NCBI RefSeq assembly: GCF_052857255.1
Contig: NC_135507.1
Location: 74,829,850-74,893,849 of the forward strand
From: Amblyomma americanum
Lineage: Eukaryota; Arthropoda; Arachnida; Ixodida; Ixodidae
Reading direction: 5' to 3'
Length of the DNA stretch: 64,000 bases
Shown here: piece by piece, positions 41,556 through 53,278 of the stretch
How the letters are laid out: the number at the start of each line of letters is the position of its first letter
Position numbering within the stretch: position 1 is the stretch's first letter
The notes under the pieces: model-generated
What the model saw: only the letters and a program-made list of their open reading frames with translations
Databases searched by the model: none
Told to the model about the DNA's origin: nothing
Translations under genes and position numbers: made by a program

Positions 41556-41613
41556 ACTCGACATTTCCCCCAGACTGCCTACATATGCACTCAACTCCTG
41601 CTGGTCAAAAGCT
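41556..41613 (+). repeat. direct copy of 41001-41058
   Basis: Shares actcgac.tttccccca, ctgcctacatatgcactca and ctcctgctngt-aaaagct with 41001-41058. Suggests both lie in related mobile sequence. Confidence 0.6.
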
Positions 41614-42980
41614 TAAAGGACCTTGGCGACTTTGCCATTATTTAGCAGGAAATCAGCGGCAGGCGCGCACGCCGGAGGTGACCCCGGCCGTCACGTTTTT
41701 TTATGTGTCGCGTTTGTTTCCGCGAAAATATTGATAGCAATCAGCAATGAACACCTCCAGTCGACGTCAATTTATGTTCTCAGTTTAGAACATGCAGCTA
41801 TCTTTGGCGAGAATGGGCAGCAGAATAATTTGGGATGTGAATTGTGTGCGATGTGATCGCTCTAAGATAAATATGCTTTTGAAGAGAGTCGGCCTTATGC
41901 ATGGATAGAGCATGGATAATGCGCATGCGCCCACTGCTTTCGTTCTAAATAAATGTAAGGAGAGTGCGCTTCAATGACCTTAGTTGCAGTCAGCGACTGT
42001 CCTGTCGTGTGTGCTGGTCTGAAAAAAAAACTACGCTTAATGCAAAAATCGATCACCAGCTATCCCCGCAACGTATTTTAACGCATTGGTGATAAGGATC
42101 GCATTCACCGGAGAACCCGGAGGTGTGTCAAAAAAATTGGGATTCGTCGAGAAGGTTAGACGTCAATGTGGAGCTGCGGAATTGAATGGTGATTAAAAAT
42201 AACATGAACTGTGATTAAAAGGTCACAAAATGACTCAATCGTGATTAGGGCATGCAAATACAGGGAATGCTCAAATTGGTGAAAAACTGGAGTCGTCTGC
42301 GCGCAGAATGTTCATTGAGGCGAGCGGGATAGCCCATTTTGAGAAGCTGCGCCATCTGGCGAACTGCGAGACAGCCAAATCCCTGCTCGCAACTGTGGCA
42401 GGTCTTGCAGTGCCCCAAATGGCGTAGTCTGTCAAATCTGCTACTGAAACTTCTCCGCGCACTCGACTGCAGGTTTTCGGTGTTGAAATTAGTTATTGAA
42501 AAATGCAGACTATCGTAAGCTACCTTATGGTCTGTGCTTGTGCCCAAAGAGGAAAGTAGCTTGCGCAGGAGAATTTTTACAACTTAGAAGATAAATAAGG
42601 AACACCATGTATATAAAGAAAAGTGCGTTAAAAAGACAATTGGGCAATAAGTCGGGAATCTAAGCTTGACCCTTGAATTGTATAAAATAGAGGCACATCC
42701 GTACTGTTCGGTTAAAGCGGGGCTTTGTATGTGTGTCGTGTGGTCTTTCACATAATCTGGAAACAATGTCCCTGTCCGCGTGAGCAAGAGGAGCCGCTCA
42801 CGGGGCCGACTAACGCTATCGCGTCATACCTTTATTGGCGGATGTCAAATGTCTCCCAGATTTTTAGTGCTGTACTTCTCCTGATAGAACGACGTCATCA
42901 GGAAGACGAACTTAGCACTTAAGTCCGCATAACACCTTTTTGAACTTACAAGCCTTCGAGAATCTCTTTCTTAACGTCAT
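41614..42980. other. no supported feature
   Basis: Unique-looking sequence with short open frames only. A plus-strand open stretch near 42280-42425 (IGEKLESSARRMF...LANCETAKSLLA) has no recognisable family. Confidence 0.3.
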
Positions 42981-42989
42981 CTTGAGGCA

Positions 42990-43720
42990 ACAATAGGATA
43001 CTCGTATAGCGCCGAGCCCCTGATCTGCTACGCCTAAGCGAAATTCAAAGTGTACTTTGCGGAAGTCACGAAATTTTTCTTCGAGCAAATACTTTTGCTT
43101 CGCGGTGCCTCAGATGTTTTCATTGCGGATAGGGGAACAGCACTTACGGCCCAGTGTACCCAGATCAAACTCAACAGAAAAACTACTAAATACCACCCGA
43201 ACATCAATGGACTTACGGATCGTCTGAAGAAAATCATAGCGGTCATGCTTTCTATTTACGTCAACGCTTAACACAAGCCATCTCACCTTACGTGGTCTTC
43301 ACTTACAACAACACAATCCAGAAAACAACCCGGTCGCCCCATTAAATCTCGTATATAGCATGGAGACAACGACAACGCTGATGCAATGTAGCCGGACGTA
43401 TTCGACGCGATCTACCTCGACGTCACCACTTACCTGCAGCGCGTAGAAGTAGCTTGATGACTTACCTGGCTACACATTCAAGTCCAACAGCTGCACTGAC
43501 GCCCGACATACAGTGTACGCCTGCACCCCACGGAATCCAAACCGGGTGTCCGGGTATGGGCCTGGACGTCCATTCGCTGCCGAAGACTGAATGAAAAAAC
43601 TTTGCACTGCTTTTTCTGCCCGCACAAGATCCTTCCACGACTAGGTGAAGTTATAACTGATGGAAGTTATTCCTGATGGAGAGACAGCATTCCAAGTACG
43701 CCGCGCACAGCCAGAAATGG
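42990..43720 (+). mobile_element. Ty3/gypsy retrotransposon remnant (integrase)
   Basis: Translates, with frameshifts, to the integrase core typical of tick gypsy elements: VTKFFFEQILLLRGASDVFI-ADRG, then TKYHPNINGLTDRLKKIIAVML, followed downstream by pieces of the integrase C-terminus. No intact ORF, protease or RT is present. Associated LTRs were not identified. Confidence 0.75.
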
Positions 43721-43961
43721 GGTACATGCGTATAACCCTATATTATTAGCGCGTAAGCACTAATCTTAAGGGTGCCAACCACGAGCAAAATCGCCTCTTG
43801 CGTGTCTGTCCGCAGCTGGCCTCACGCGAGCGCTCCGTCCCGCGGCACTGCCTGCTTATCGTCTTCTGCGTAGCGCAAATACGTGCTTTCTCATTGATTA
43901 GAATGTCGTTAAACATTCTGTGTAGTTTTTGCATTTGTATTCTGTTTATTTCTGTTCAGGG

Positions 43962-44289
43962 GATTCGCGACCACAAGAGCATGTCGGTGACTTGTGCACT
44001 TTGCTTTCTAGATACTCGTATCCTGCCGCGTGGATACCAAGACTGGGCGCCGCGCAAGCTTCTCGCCATTATCCCGTCATCCCATCGTATCATCGAACGC
44101 CTTACCTGTCTACTGGTGTCTCCGTTGCGTGACACCCGTGAGACCCGTCCTGTGACGTCATAAACCGAGACAGCACCTCCTGGAGCAGACTCATCACCAT
44201 GGACGCCTGTAAAGCCACCCTCCGGCTTCGCATTTCTGAGATTCGCGGCCACAAGAGCATATCGGTGACTTGTGCACTTTGATTTCTAG
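43962..44289 (+). repeat. 50-bp direct duplication at the 5' side of a LINE
   Basis: 43962-44011 and 44240-44289 match at 47 of 50 positions (gattcgcg.ccacaagagcat...). The spacing of 278 bp suggests tandem 5'-UTR monomers or a nested duplication in the LINE promoter region. Confidence 0.65.
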
Positions 44290-45149
44290 TTAGGCCTTTT
44301 TACTTATTGCTCAATTTTTTCGCATATACCTGAGGCCGCTGATCCCATTTGCTGTGTTTCAATTGGTGTGGGTTTGTGCACATATCGCCCTCGCATCGGC
44401 TCATTTTCTTCCTGTCGCGTACATGTGTGTGAACAAGACTGTCGATTTAGACCAGGGGCGGGAGTAGTCCGTGAACTTTGCCCGAGACGCATTTCATTCT
44501 GCATGCCTGACTCTACTTTTGCTTTGTGCGTGCGATGTCAAAACAAACCCCGGAAATAAAGTTGATGGTGTGCTCGCACTGTTAAAAGAATGCCATGCTA
44601 AAACGTCAGAAACGCTAGAAGAAATCAAACAGGACATATAAACAACATCCAGGACCGTGTTGCTGTAATAGAGAAAAGTATGTGCGCTGTACTTGATATG
44701 AAGAAAAACTTCGAAACAGTGCCTTCGTTTGTAGAAGACGTCAAGACAAATATACGCAAAACAAACGATGAACTTACATGAACAACAGAATGAGAAGGAA
44801 CAACTTGATTATCAACGGGCTCGCTGAAGAACACGAAGGTTATGCAGAAACAGAAAAAAATTGTTAAGGACTTCTTTAGCGAGCATCTTAAGATACATCG
44901 AAAGTGTCCATCGCCTTGGCCAGCCACGTTCTGATTAAGCTTGACCATTTATAGTTTAATTTCTGAACTTTAAATCTAAACACGAAGGATTTCAAAACGT
45001 TTATAAATTAAAAGAACTCACGGAACCAAAAGCTTGGCTAGACGAAAACTTTTCCCCGAAAGTTCTACATGCAAGGAAAAAGCTACGCGACTTCGCCAAA
45101 GCGAATATCAGAGAAAACGAGCTTTATTATGTAAGGTTTGACAAGTTTC

Positions 45150-45412
45150 ACATTAAAATGGTTTGGTTTGGTTTATGGGGGTTTAACGTCCCAAAGCGAC
45201 TCAGGCTATGAGGGACGCCGTAGTGAAGGGCTCCGGAGATTTCGGCCACCTGGGGTTCTTTAACGTGCACTGACATCGCACAGTACACGGGCCTCTAGAA
45301 TTTCGCCTCCATCGAAATTCGACCGCCGCGGCCGGGATCGAACCCGCGTCTTTCGGGCCGGCAGCCGAGCGCCGTAACCACTCAGCCACCGCGGCGGCTA
45401 CATTAAAATGGT
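45150..45412 (-). mobile_element. SINE nested in LINE, perfect 13-bp target-site duplication
   Basis: Minus-strand SINE (head ccgccgcggtggctgagtgg, B box gggttcgatccc, body, end in aaaccaaaccaa). Flanks acattaaaatggt at 45150-45162 and 45400-45412. It interrupts the end of ORF1 of the CR1/L2-like LINE. Confidence 0.9.
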
Positions 45413-46090
45413 GTTTACCGGTATGATTCGGCAACAGACAGCGTGAAAAAACTTCCTTCCAGGCACACGCCCCCGGAGAATTGACAGTCTAGCGCAAAGA
45501 AAGCCAACCTTAATAAAATCAAACCAATCTCCTTGGTCTTGGCAAACTTCCGCAGCATACACAGCAAAGTAGACGCACTTAACGCTATTGCGCATACCTG
45601 CTAAGCTGATATCATCCTGGGTACGAAAACGTGGCTAACCGGAGACGTTGCACGTCACGACATCGCGCTTCCATCATCGTCCCTTTTATTTAGGAAAGAT
45701 AGGGCTGATTCTCGACGAGGAGGAGGGGTGCTCATTGCGATTAACGAAGACTTCCATGGATCTCTTACCCCTATCGACTCTCCCTTAGAAATAGTCTGGG
45801 TTTCTGCTCAACTTCGTCATGTGTTTTGCATTTTAGGCGCCTGTTATAGGCCACCAAGTAGCCAACCTGAAGTCATTGAACTGTTAACTGACGCTATCGA
45901 GCATATCCTTGTAAAGCACCCGAATTGCCTATTATATTTAGCAGATTACTTTAACTTTCCTGTGACGCTAACTGTTGACTCCAATAGTAACTGACAGGAG
46001 AACATTAACCTCCTTTATTTACTTCAATATCACCAGCTCACCCAAATTGTTCACGAGACCACTGGCGGTAAACATATCCTGGACCTTATC

Positions 46091-46427
46091 CTAACAAATA
46101 ATAATAATAATTGGTTTTGGGGGAAAGGAAATTGCGCAGTATCTGTCTCATATATCGTTGGACACCTGAACCACGCCGTAAGGAAAGGGATGAAGGAGGG
46201 AGCGAAAGAAGAAAGTGAAAAAAGAGGTGCCATAATGGAGGGCTCCGGAATAATTTCGACCACTTGGGGATCTTAAACGTGCACTGATATCGCACAGCAC
46301 ACGGGCACCTTACCGTTTTTTCTCCGTAAAAACGCAGCTGCCGCGGTCGGGTTCGAACCCGGGAACTTCAGATCAGTAGTCGAGCACCCTAGCCACTAAG
46401 CCACCGCGGCGGGGACCCTAACAACCC
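46091..46427 (-). mobile_element. second SINE nested in LINE, (AAT)n tail
   Basis: Same family as 7107-7470, inserted between the LDLIL and HPELSNI codons of the LINE endonuclease. A short duplication, cctaacaa (about 46090-46097 and 46416-46423), flanks it. The left flank has ggacc-ttat-cctaacaa and the right flank ggaccctaacaa, so the original duplication may have been longer and later shortened. Confidence 0.85.
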
Positions 46428-49223
46428 ATCCTGAGCTCTCAAACATCCACGTCTTGGAAGAATTAAGTGACCACAAAGTTCTGCACTGTTCTCTTATACT
46501 TCCACGGACCGACAAAACAAAAACCAAAAAGCTTATCTACAACTACGCACGTGCGGATGTTGAAAAAAACAGCCTGCTGCTGGAAACTTTCACAAATATT
46601 TTTCAGGCCAACTTTCATAACCGCAAGACTAATGAAAATTGGAAATTATTTCGTGACAAACTCAAAGAAATCAAAGATTCCTGCGTGCCAAACGAATGAT
46701 AAGCACACGTACTAACGATCCTTGGTTTACCACAGATGTCAGTAGGGCACTAATTAGGAAAAAAAAAGACCATTTAGGAAAACGGTTCAATCAAAAGAAG
46801 CTACAGACTGGGGAAACTACAAAAGCATTTCCAAAATATCTGAAAAACAAATTTCCGAAGCCAAAAACAAATATATTATTTTACACTTCCTAGTTAGATA
46901 AAAAGTGACCGTAAGAAATTTTGGAACACTGTTAATCCTAAAAGCGCTAGTACGGTTCCTGTTCTTATGGGTGTAAACGGCAGCAGCCTACCTTTAGAAC
47001 AGTGTGCAGAACAAAATAGCCACTACTCACAAGTTTTCACGGACGAATTGCCCATTTACAACCCACTGCTGCTTCCTGAGGCCGATATCCAGATTCCCTT
47101 TTCACCCATTCACATATCTGCGCTTGCCGCGGCTCGTGCAATTGAACGCCTACATCACCACACCAGGCCAGGACCCGATGGTATCAATGCGAAACTGTTA
47201 AAAAAAACAAACCTGCCAGCACACAGCTTTCCTGTTGTATCTCATTTTCCATTCCAACAGTCACTCGATACGACATGTGTGCCATAGGATTGGAGGTCCG
47301 CTTATGTAATCCTGGTATTTAAATCTGGAGACAGATCCGTTCCTAATAATTACAGGCCAATTTCGCTCACCTCGATACGTTGCAAGGTACTCGAACGCAT
47401 AATATACACTAACATTATGACTCATCCTAACCAGAACAACTTGCTTCATAACAACCAGCATGGCTTCCGCAAACATTTAACGTATCAGACACAGTTAATA
47501 ACGGACCTTCATCAAGCAATCGACTCTTCCCTCTACATTGACTCCCTCTTCATTGATTCCTCTAAAGCCTTTGATCGCGTGCCTCATAACCACCTGATGA
47601 TAAAAACACGCAACCTGCAGCTGGATCAACATACTACGCAGTGGATTAACGCACTTCTGACAACCCGCTTTCAGTGAGTTAAGTTAGGGAGCTTCTTATC
47701 AAGACGTAAAGGTGTTGCTTCAGGAGTACCCCAGTGTTCATTGCTGGGCCCACTGCTTTTCTTAATATATATATTAATGACATCACGGCGAACGTAACAT
47801 CAACATTACGATTATTTGCAGAAGACTGTGTAATTTACCGAGTAATATCGAGCCCTTTCGATATCATTGCTCTCCAGACTGATCTTGACGAGCTAACTCA
47901 TTGGTGCGGCAGGTGGAAAATGGTAATTAACGCAGCTAAAGCTAAAAATCTCAAGTTTACTTCCGCTGCTAACACGAGTCCTAATGCCTACACAGTTAAT
48001 AATACTATCATTGAAACTGCAGCGTCGGTAAAATACCTCGGTGTAAATTTTAACTCTAATCTGTCCTGGAGCACTCATATTGAACTGATCACTATCAAAG
48101 CCTTAAAAAAACTTGGTCTTCTTAAACGCCGACTACACCAAGCCAACCCGGACACAAAACTACACGCATTCAACATGTTAATCAGGCGTGCGATAGAATA
48201 CGCGTGAGTGATCTGGAACCCTCATTACAGCTATCTTATTAACACGTTGAAATCTCTACAAAACAAGGCTGCTCGATCCGTCCTTCCCCGTTACTCTCGG
48301 TATCAAATTGTAACCGCACTGAAAACATCGCTCCATCTCCGGCCTCTGGTCATGCGCAGAAAATTCAGCCGTTTATCTTTTTTTTTCCATACCCTCTACC
48401 ACAGCAAAACTTCATTTGCGAGCTTACAACTTCTCCTCGTACCGCACACATCGGCTCGTGTAGATCATATGAAGGAGACAAAACCCATTTTCGCTCGGAC
48501 CCAACGATACAAATACTCACCTTTGGTCCTGGCTATTGAAAAGTGGAATAGGCTTCCTTCTAGCATTGCGGCTATCGCTGGAACGTCATCATTTCAAACA
48601 GCTCTTTGGTCCTACTTAGAAAATTCTAATGTAAATTCTAATGTAAATTTTAATGTAATTCTAATGAATATTCTAATGTAGAAGGATGTGCATTTTTTTT
48701 ATCGCTGTGTGGTTCACTTTTTTTTTCGTTTGCTTCAGATTGTGCGTGTCGGCCGTATAGATCCGTGAAATGTTAGATGCCATGTTTTGTAACTTCTGAA
48801 GGTGGGGTTTTTCTTGTTTTGTTTCGTGGGATTTGCTACGTGTGCATTTTTTCAAGTACCTGTTCCCAGACATTTTCTTTCCTATTAATTTCTACATGGC
48901 TTCTTAACTTGCTTATTTCTGTCCTCAATCGTTTATATTCTGTGTTGTATATTTGTTAAGTTTTCATTGATGAATCCCCCTGTGTAATACTCGCATTGGG
49001 CCTTTAAGATATTGAAATAAATAAATAAAAATTTTTGCCGACCCTTCTTTTGCTGTACAGCATCGTACCAATCCTTTTTTGAGAGGGGTTGTTAATCACG
49101 TAAAGCTTTCTAATGCTTCTTTGCTCAGCTGTAAATTAGTGCTGCCGAGAGCAGCGATGATTATTTTCTTTGACGAACGCCGCGCGCTTGTTGCTATCTC
49201 CACCGGCGGGTTTTTCTGTTCTT

Positions 49224-49717
49224 TGTAAGGGGGGGGGGGGGGTACACGCCCCGCTTTGTCTCTTTAGGTTTGAGTTTCCGCAGTGTCGCGCTCCTACAGC
49301 TGCTCAACTATCAAGGGTGGAGAGCTGCGAAGAGAAGCCTCGCCGACCGCGGGAACTGGCCATGCACGGACGTTTCAGCGCGGGCTCCGTTCTCCGCTAG
49401 AGGAGGGAAGCCCCGTGGGAACTTACCTAGCAAGCACGTCCTGTCCGACCTCGAAGTACCTCCCTGCACTGAGTGGTCGAACACTGGCTTGTAACCTTGC
49501 TGGCGGGTCGGACGACCTCGATTCCTTAGCTTATTTTGCTGCTAGCCCGCGTTGCTGTTGCAGTAGCAATAAATGCATTTCTGTGTCAGCTTTGTTTTCT
49601 TACCGGAGGGGTCGGCTTGCACTCGGTAGCGCTCGCTACCTCACTGCGTACTCGACGGTGTCAATGGTCAGCCGCGCTTATGCGAGGAAAACATGTTTAT
49701 CCCCTGGTTAACCACAC
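49224..49717 (+). repeat. diverged LTR related to the solo LTR at 33339-33978
   Basis: Shares gtaaccttgctggcgggtcggacgac, a gcaataaatgca polyadenylation region with gtgtcagc, and a similar 3' end (tttatcccctggttaacc). It includes a poly(G) run at 49229-49243. Ends are approximate and no duplication was found. Confidence 0.65.
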
Positions 49718-50194
49718 AGTGGGCAAGCCAATACATTAGAAAGTTCGTTTCAGTGGCATATGTGAATCTGCCCATGAGTTGCTCACGGCATTATCACCAC
49801 GGCGGCATGTTTGGTCCGAACCACTTGTAGTTTTTGTACAGTCCATTAGACAGCAGTGCAGTGCATGTGTAAAATGCGTAAAGTTAAACGAGAGCACTGC
49901 TATCATAGGGAGCCTGGGGGCTCCAGAAGGATTTTACCTATACTTCTACATGAACAGTCTTTATTTTTCGCCAACCAACTATTCCAGGCCAACCAAAGAA
50001 AGGAAGGTACGAAAAGACTGTCTGATTGATGTGAAGGGGTGGATAAAGAAAGACTGGCCCGTTATCTCATGTACAGAGCCATGCAAACACCTATGATCAA
50101 AGCTACGGACAATCCAGATTGCAAAAACTAAGTTGTTTCCTTTAGGCCAATCTCATGAGCATTCTGTACGGCAAAACAGCTCCAAGCACTCCTC

Positions 50195-51109
50195 TCAAAG
50201 CCTCAGGTAGTCGGGGCTGTTCTGAGGAGCACTCATCACCTCTTCCCAGAGCGACTTCATGGACATATTCAGGTCCTGTGGGAACGTGTAGAAAACCACT
50301 GCACCGGTCGTGTAGAGCATGGTCATGTTGTCATCGACGGACAGGTAGCTTGCCACGTCTGCAGCTTCCAGACCGGATAGCATGAACATGTCCGCCGCCA
50401 TTGACGCTTTACTGGCGAAAAGCTTGAGCCCCGGCTTCTTGGCCATCACCACAGACCACGCTTTGCACAGAGAAGTCGGTAAGCCGCCAAGGCTATGACA
50501 GTGGATCACCTTCGGCCTGTGGTCCATGTGCATGACCCTGTAGTTGGGGAGGTAGAATGGATTCGGTATCACATTGTCCTGCATGAAGACCACAAGGTCG
50601 ACGTTTGGACAGTTATCCAGAATCCACGGCACGAACTGGAGGTAACTGGAAGAGTTGTTGCCCACTTCCAACTCCACCAGTTCGCCTGTGCTTCTATTCC
50701 TGTGGACGACGATGTCACCGAAAGCCCTGCATTCGGAGCGAGCCTTGGGCGCCAGCTCACCCTTCTCGTCAGTGACGTTGCCCATCATGCGGAACACGGT
50801 AAGCCAGTGTATGGGCCTAGCAAAGCTGCGCTTCGCGTACGCGTTGCGCGCAAATCGACGGTTGGACCTGTTTTCCAGGACAGTGTCCACGACGAACAGC
50901 ACCTTGACGAGTTCCTCTTTACCGCAGGCTTCTACCACACGCATTCCAGTGCAGTTACTGTCCTTGAAGGCCAGCTCGTCGGTCAGCCTACGCCGAAGCT
51001 GGAACGGGAGCCGCTGAATGTCGTGGTGATAGAGGTACAGCAGCGCGCCGAGGACGAGCACCATGATGACGCTCTCGCGATGAGACGGCTTGTAAATGGG
51101 CGCCAACAT
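50195..51109 (-). CDS. GT31-like (beta-1,3-galactosyltransferase family) type II membrane protein, degenerate metal motif
   Basis: Single uninterrupted ORF of 304 codons. A short cytosolic N-terminus (MLAPIYKPSHRES) precedes a signal anchor (VIMVLVLGALLYLYHH), as in Golgi glycosyltransferases. GT31 order is recognisable: RRFARNAYA (for RxxIRxTW), SECRAFGDIVVH, SSYLQFVPWILDNCPN (for the SYxNLTLK...CP segment), VVFMQDNVIPNPF (where family members have KxDDDxFVN) and the C-terminal SKASMAADMFMLSG...DDNM block (for GxGYxxS...EDV). The DxD metal-binding motif is reduced to QDN, so transferase activity is doubtful. Three or more N-glycosylation sequons (NCT, NRS, NNS/NSS, NVT) support a lumenal domain. 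The start is the first ATG ahead of the anchor. No introns. Confidence 0.78.
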   Translation of the reverse strand: MLAPIYKPSHRESVIMVLVLGALLYLYHHDIQRLPFQLRRRLTDELAFKDSNCTGMRVVEACGKEELVKVLFVVDTVLENRSNRRFARNAYAKRSFARPIHWLTVFRMMGNVTDEKGELAPKARSECRAFGDIVVHRNRSTGELVELEVGNNSSSYLQFVPWILDNCPNVDLVVFMQDNVIPNPFYLPNYRVMHMDHRPKVIHCHSLGGLPTSLCKAWSVVMAKKPGLKLFASKASMAADMFMLSGLEAADVASYLSVDDNMTMLYTTGAVVFYTFPQDLNMSMKSLWEEVMSAPQNSPDYLRL

Positions 51110-52675
51110 GGCTGCAGTAGAAGCAGCAGCAGCAGCCCCGGGAACAAGAGTTGAGGTGTTCTATCCTGGATTTACTGGCCAGCACGCATCCAACGTGCGG
51201 GCTCGAGGCTGGCCTCAGATGATGGCGAAGAAGACGAAGTGGAGCGAATTGATTACCAAAGCTGAAGCGCTGCAGCTTCTATATAGTCTAGTCGGATTTG
51301 AGAGAAATATAATTTTGGGTTATATTTAAGTACATAAATAGTGACGAACAAGCGCAGGTACGCGTGAAAGGTGGAGAGGCGCTTATAAATAACCAGGGAA
51401 CTACTACCACCAGCAGAAAAATGACCACGCTGAGTTTAATTTCAAATATCTCCCAGCCATGTAAGATGCGCAACTTCCGCGCTAGGCAAGAGGCTTCCCG
51501 AGTGTAGTGGGTGGCAGCCCAGTTGAGCATACTGATTTCTCCAACGCTTATGCGCCGCGAAAGCAAGATGTTCAATCGACACTGACAAAGCTAGATGCAA
51601 TTATTGTTCTCACTGAACAGTGATTATGTTGCTATTTCTGGATACGCTGACATTTGTCCGGCAGAAAAAGGCGAATTTATTCCAGAGAAAAAAATTTAAA
51701 TTAAAAACCTTGCCTACAAGTGATTCAAATTTGCGACGCGTTTACCGAAAGGGACTGGTTGCCACCGTTTTGAAGAGAATGGCACTATAACATAGACTCT
51801 AGGATCCGTGCAGGAAAATCGTGTCGACACATATATTTTAGTTGAGAAATTGGCCGGTGAAGGCAACGCTCGTTTTCTTTTTTTTTGTCCTTTAGAGGTT
51901 ATAAAAACTCATTTTCGGTTACAGTAGGTTCTAATCGGTTAAAAGGTGATATCTTATCAACTTATATTATCAACTTATCAGTTTTGCGTTTGTCCTCAGT
52001 ATCCAAAACTTTCAAGCAGAATTAACACAGCTCAGCTAAAGAGGATGAAGAAAAAAGTGCTAAAGCTTTCTTAGTCTCCATAGCGTGCCATGTCAAGAAT
52101 AGCAAAATCTTTGCAGACCGTGTAGCGGAAGTAGCCGCCTCAACGTGACTGTCTCCTGAAAAAATAAACAAAAATGCCTTTTACTTGATATACTGAAATA
52201 GGAATGCGTAAATTCTCTACTTCCTAGAATTTCGTTTAAATGTGCCCGTGCAGCATTGCTATTAGCTTGGATATTCTGGAGGTAGGAAATGGCGGGGTAT
52301 GGCCAGGAAGGGGAAGTCTGAAACAAAGGAAGAAGAAAAACCGGCCGTCATACTGCTGCTGCAAGAATACAAGTGTCATGCAGTATGTCCCACCGTGCGC
52401 GCTTTCCAGGAAGCAGCCAGACGACGACCCCGCTACTCATCGTGTCTCAGGCAAAGAAGCAGCAGCTCCACTGCATGTGCAGGTAATATAAGATGTTAAC
52501 ATGATGTTGTGGTGAGAATAGATTGAGGAGCTGACAAACGCCGTGGCACCTCATTAATTAGGTTTGAGAATTACTCGGGAGTCAAGTAGTTGAAAAATTT
52601 TCAGTCACAAGCACTGCGGCCACGAGTGTGCTGACCGATCATCCGGTGCTATGATGAAAGCAAATATTGTCGCTC
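51110..52675. other. upstream region of the GT31-like gene; no other gene seen
   Basis: Starts with a (CAG)n-like run at about 51120-51135 just upstream of the ATG, probably 5' UTR. The rest holds no recognisable ORF, RNA or mobile element. Confidence 0.35.
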
Positions 52676-53011
52676 TGCCGAACCCGCCGCGGTGGCTCAG
52701 TGGTCAGGGCGCTCGACTACAGATCCGGAGTTCCCGGGCTCGAACCCGAACTCGGCGGCTGCGTTTTTATGGAGGAAAAACGCTAAGGCGCCCGTGTGCT
52801 GTGCGATGTCAGTGCACGTTAAAGGTCCCCAGGTGGTCGAAATTATTCCGGAGCACTCCACTACGGCACCTCTTTCTTCCTTTCTTCTTTCACTCCCTCC
52901 TTTATCCCTTTCCTTACAGCGCAGTTCAGGTGTACGCCAATATATGAGACAGATACTGCGCCACTTCCTTTCCCCAAAAACGAATTATGATTATATTATT
53001 ATTGTGCCGAA
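52676..53011 (+). mobile_element. tRNA-derived SINE, complete, 7-bp duplication
   Basis: Head ccgccgcggtggctcagtgg, B box gctcgaaccc, body as in the 7107-type family, and an (ATT)-like tail. Flanked by tgccgaa at 52676-52682 and 53005-53011. Confidence 0.82.
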
Positions 53012-53278
53012 GGCAATGCCTGCTTTAGATCAAGTCGACAGGTTCTGTTGGCGTATTTCCAAGACACAGGACAGGGATTTGTACATGTCGATTACCGCTT
53101 TTATGCAACTTTGTGGCTGAGTAATTCCTGAGTGAGTACCAATTCGCTTAGGGCAAATGCCACTCTTTCTGCTTTGTAGCGCTAATAATTCGCAGCTGGT
53201 GTTTTTTTTAAGTAAAACATAAACATGCTACTACTCGAGACATACTCATTGAGTTTTTACGTGCGCGTTTCCCCGCAG

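Larger units (their letters stand above)
44240..49030 (+). mobile_element. CR1/L2-like LINE, near full length but decayed, with two nested SINEs
   Basis: ORF1 remnant from about 44500 (NRMRRNNLIINGLAEEHEG-like, typical of ORF1 RNA-binding proteins). ORF2 has an endonuclease (ADIILGTETWL; GGGVLIAIN; ACYRPPSS; LDLIL) and a reverse transcriptase (NYRPISLTSI; SKAFDRVPH; GVASGVPQCSLLGPLLF; LFAEDC where active copies have FADD; KYLGVNFN), ending in the usual C-terminal region. The 3' end is a short AT-rich UTR and an (aaat)n tail at about 49015-49030. Multiple stops and frameshifts make it inactive. Confidence 0.85.

Noticed and set aside
50495..51154. 219-codon plus-strand ORF
   Set aside because: Antisense shadow of the GT31-like gene, which has clear domain order on the minus strand.
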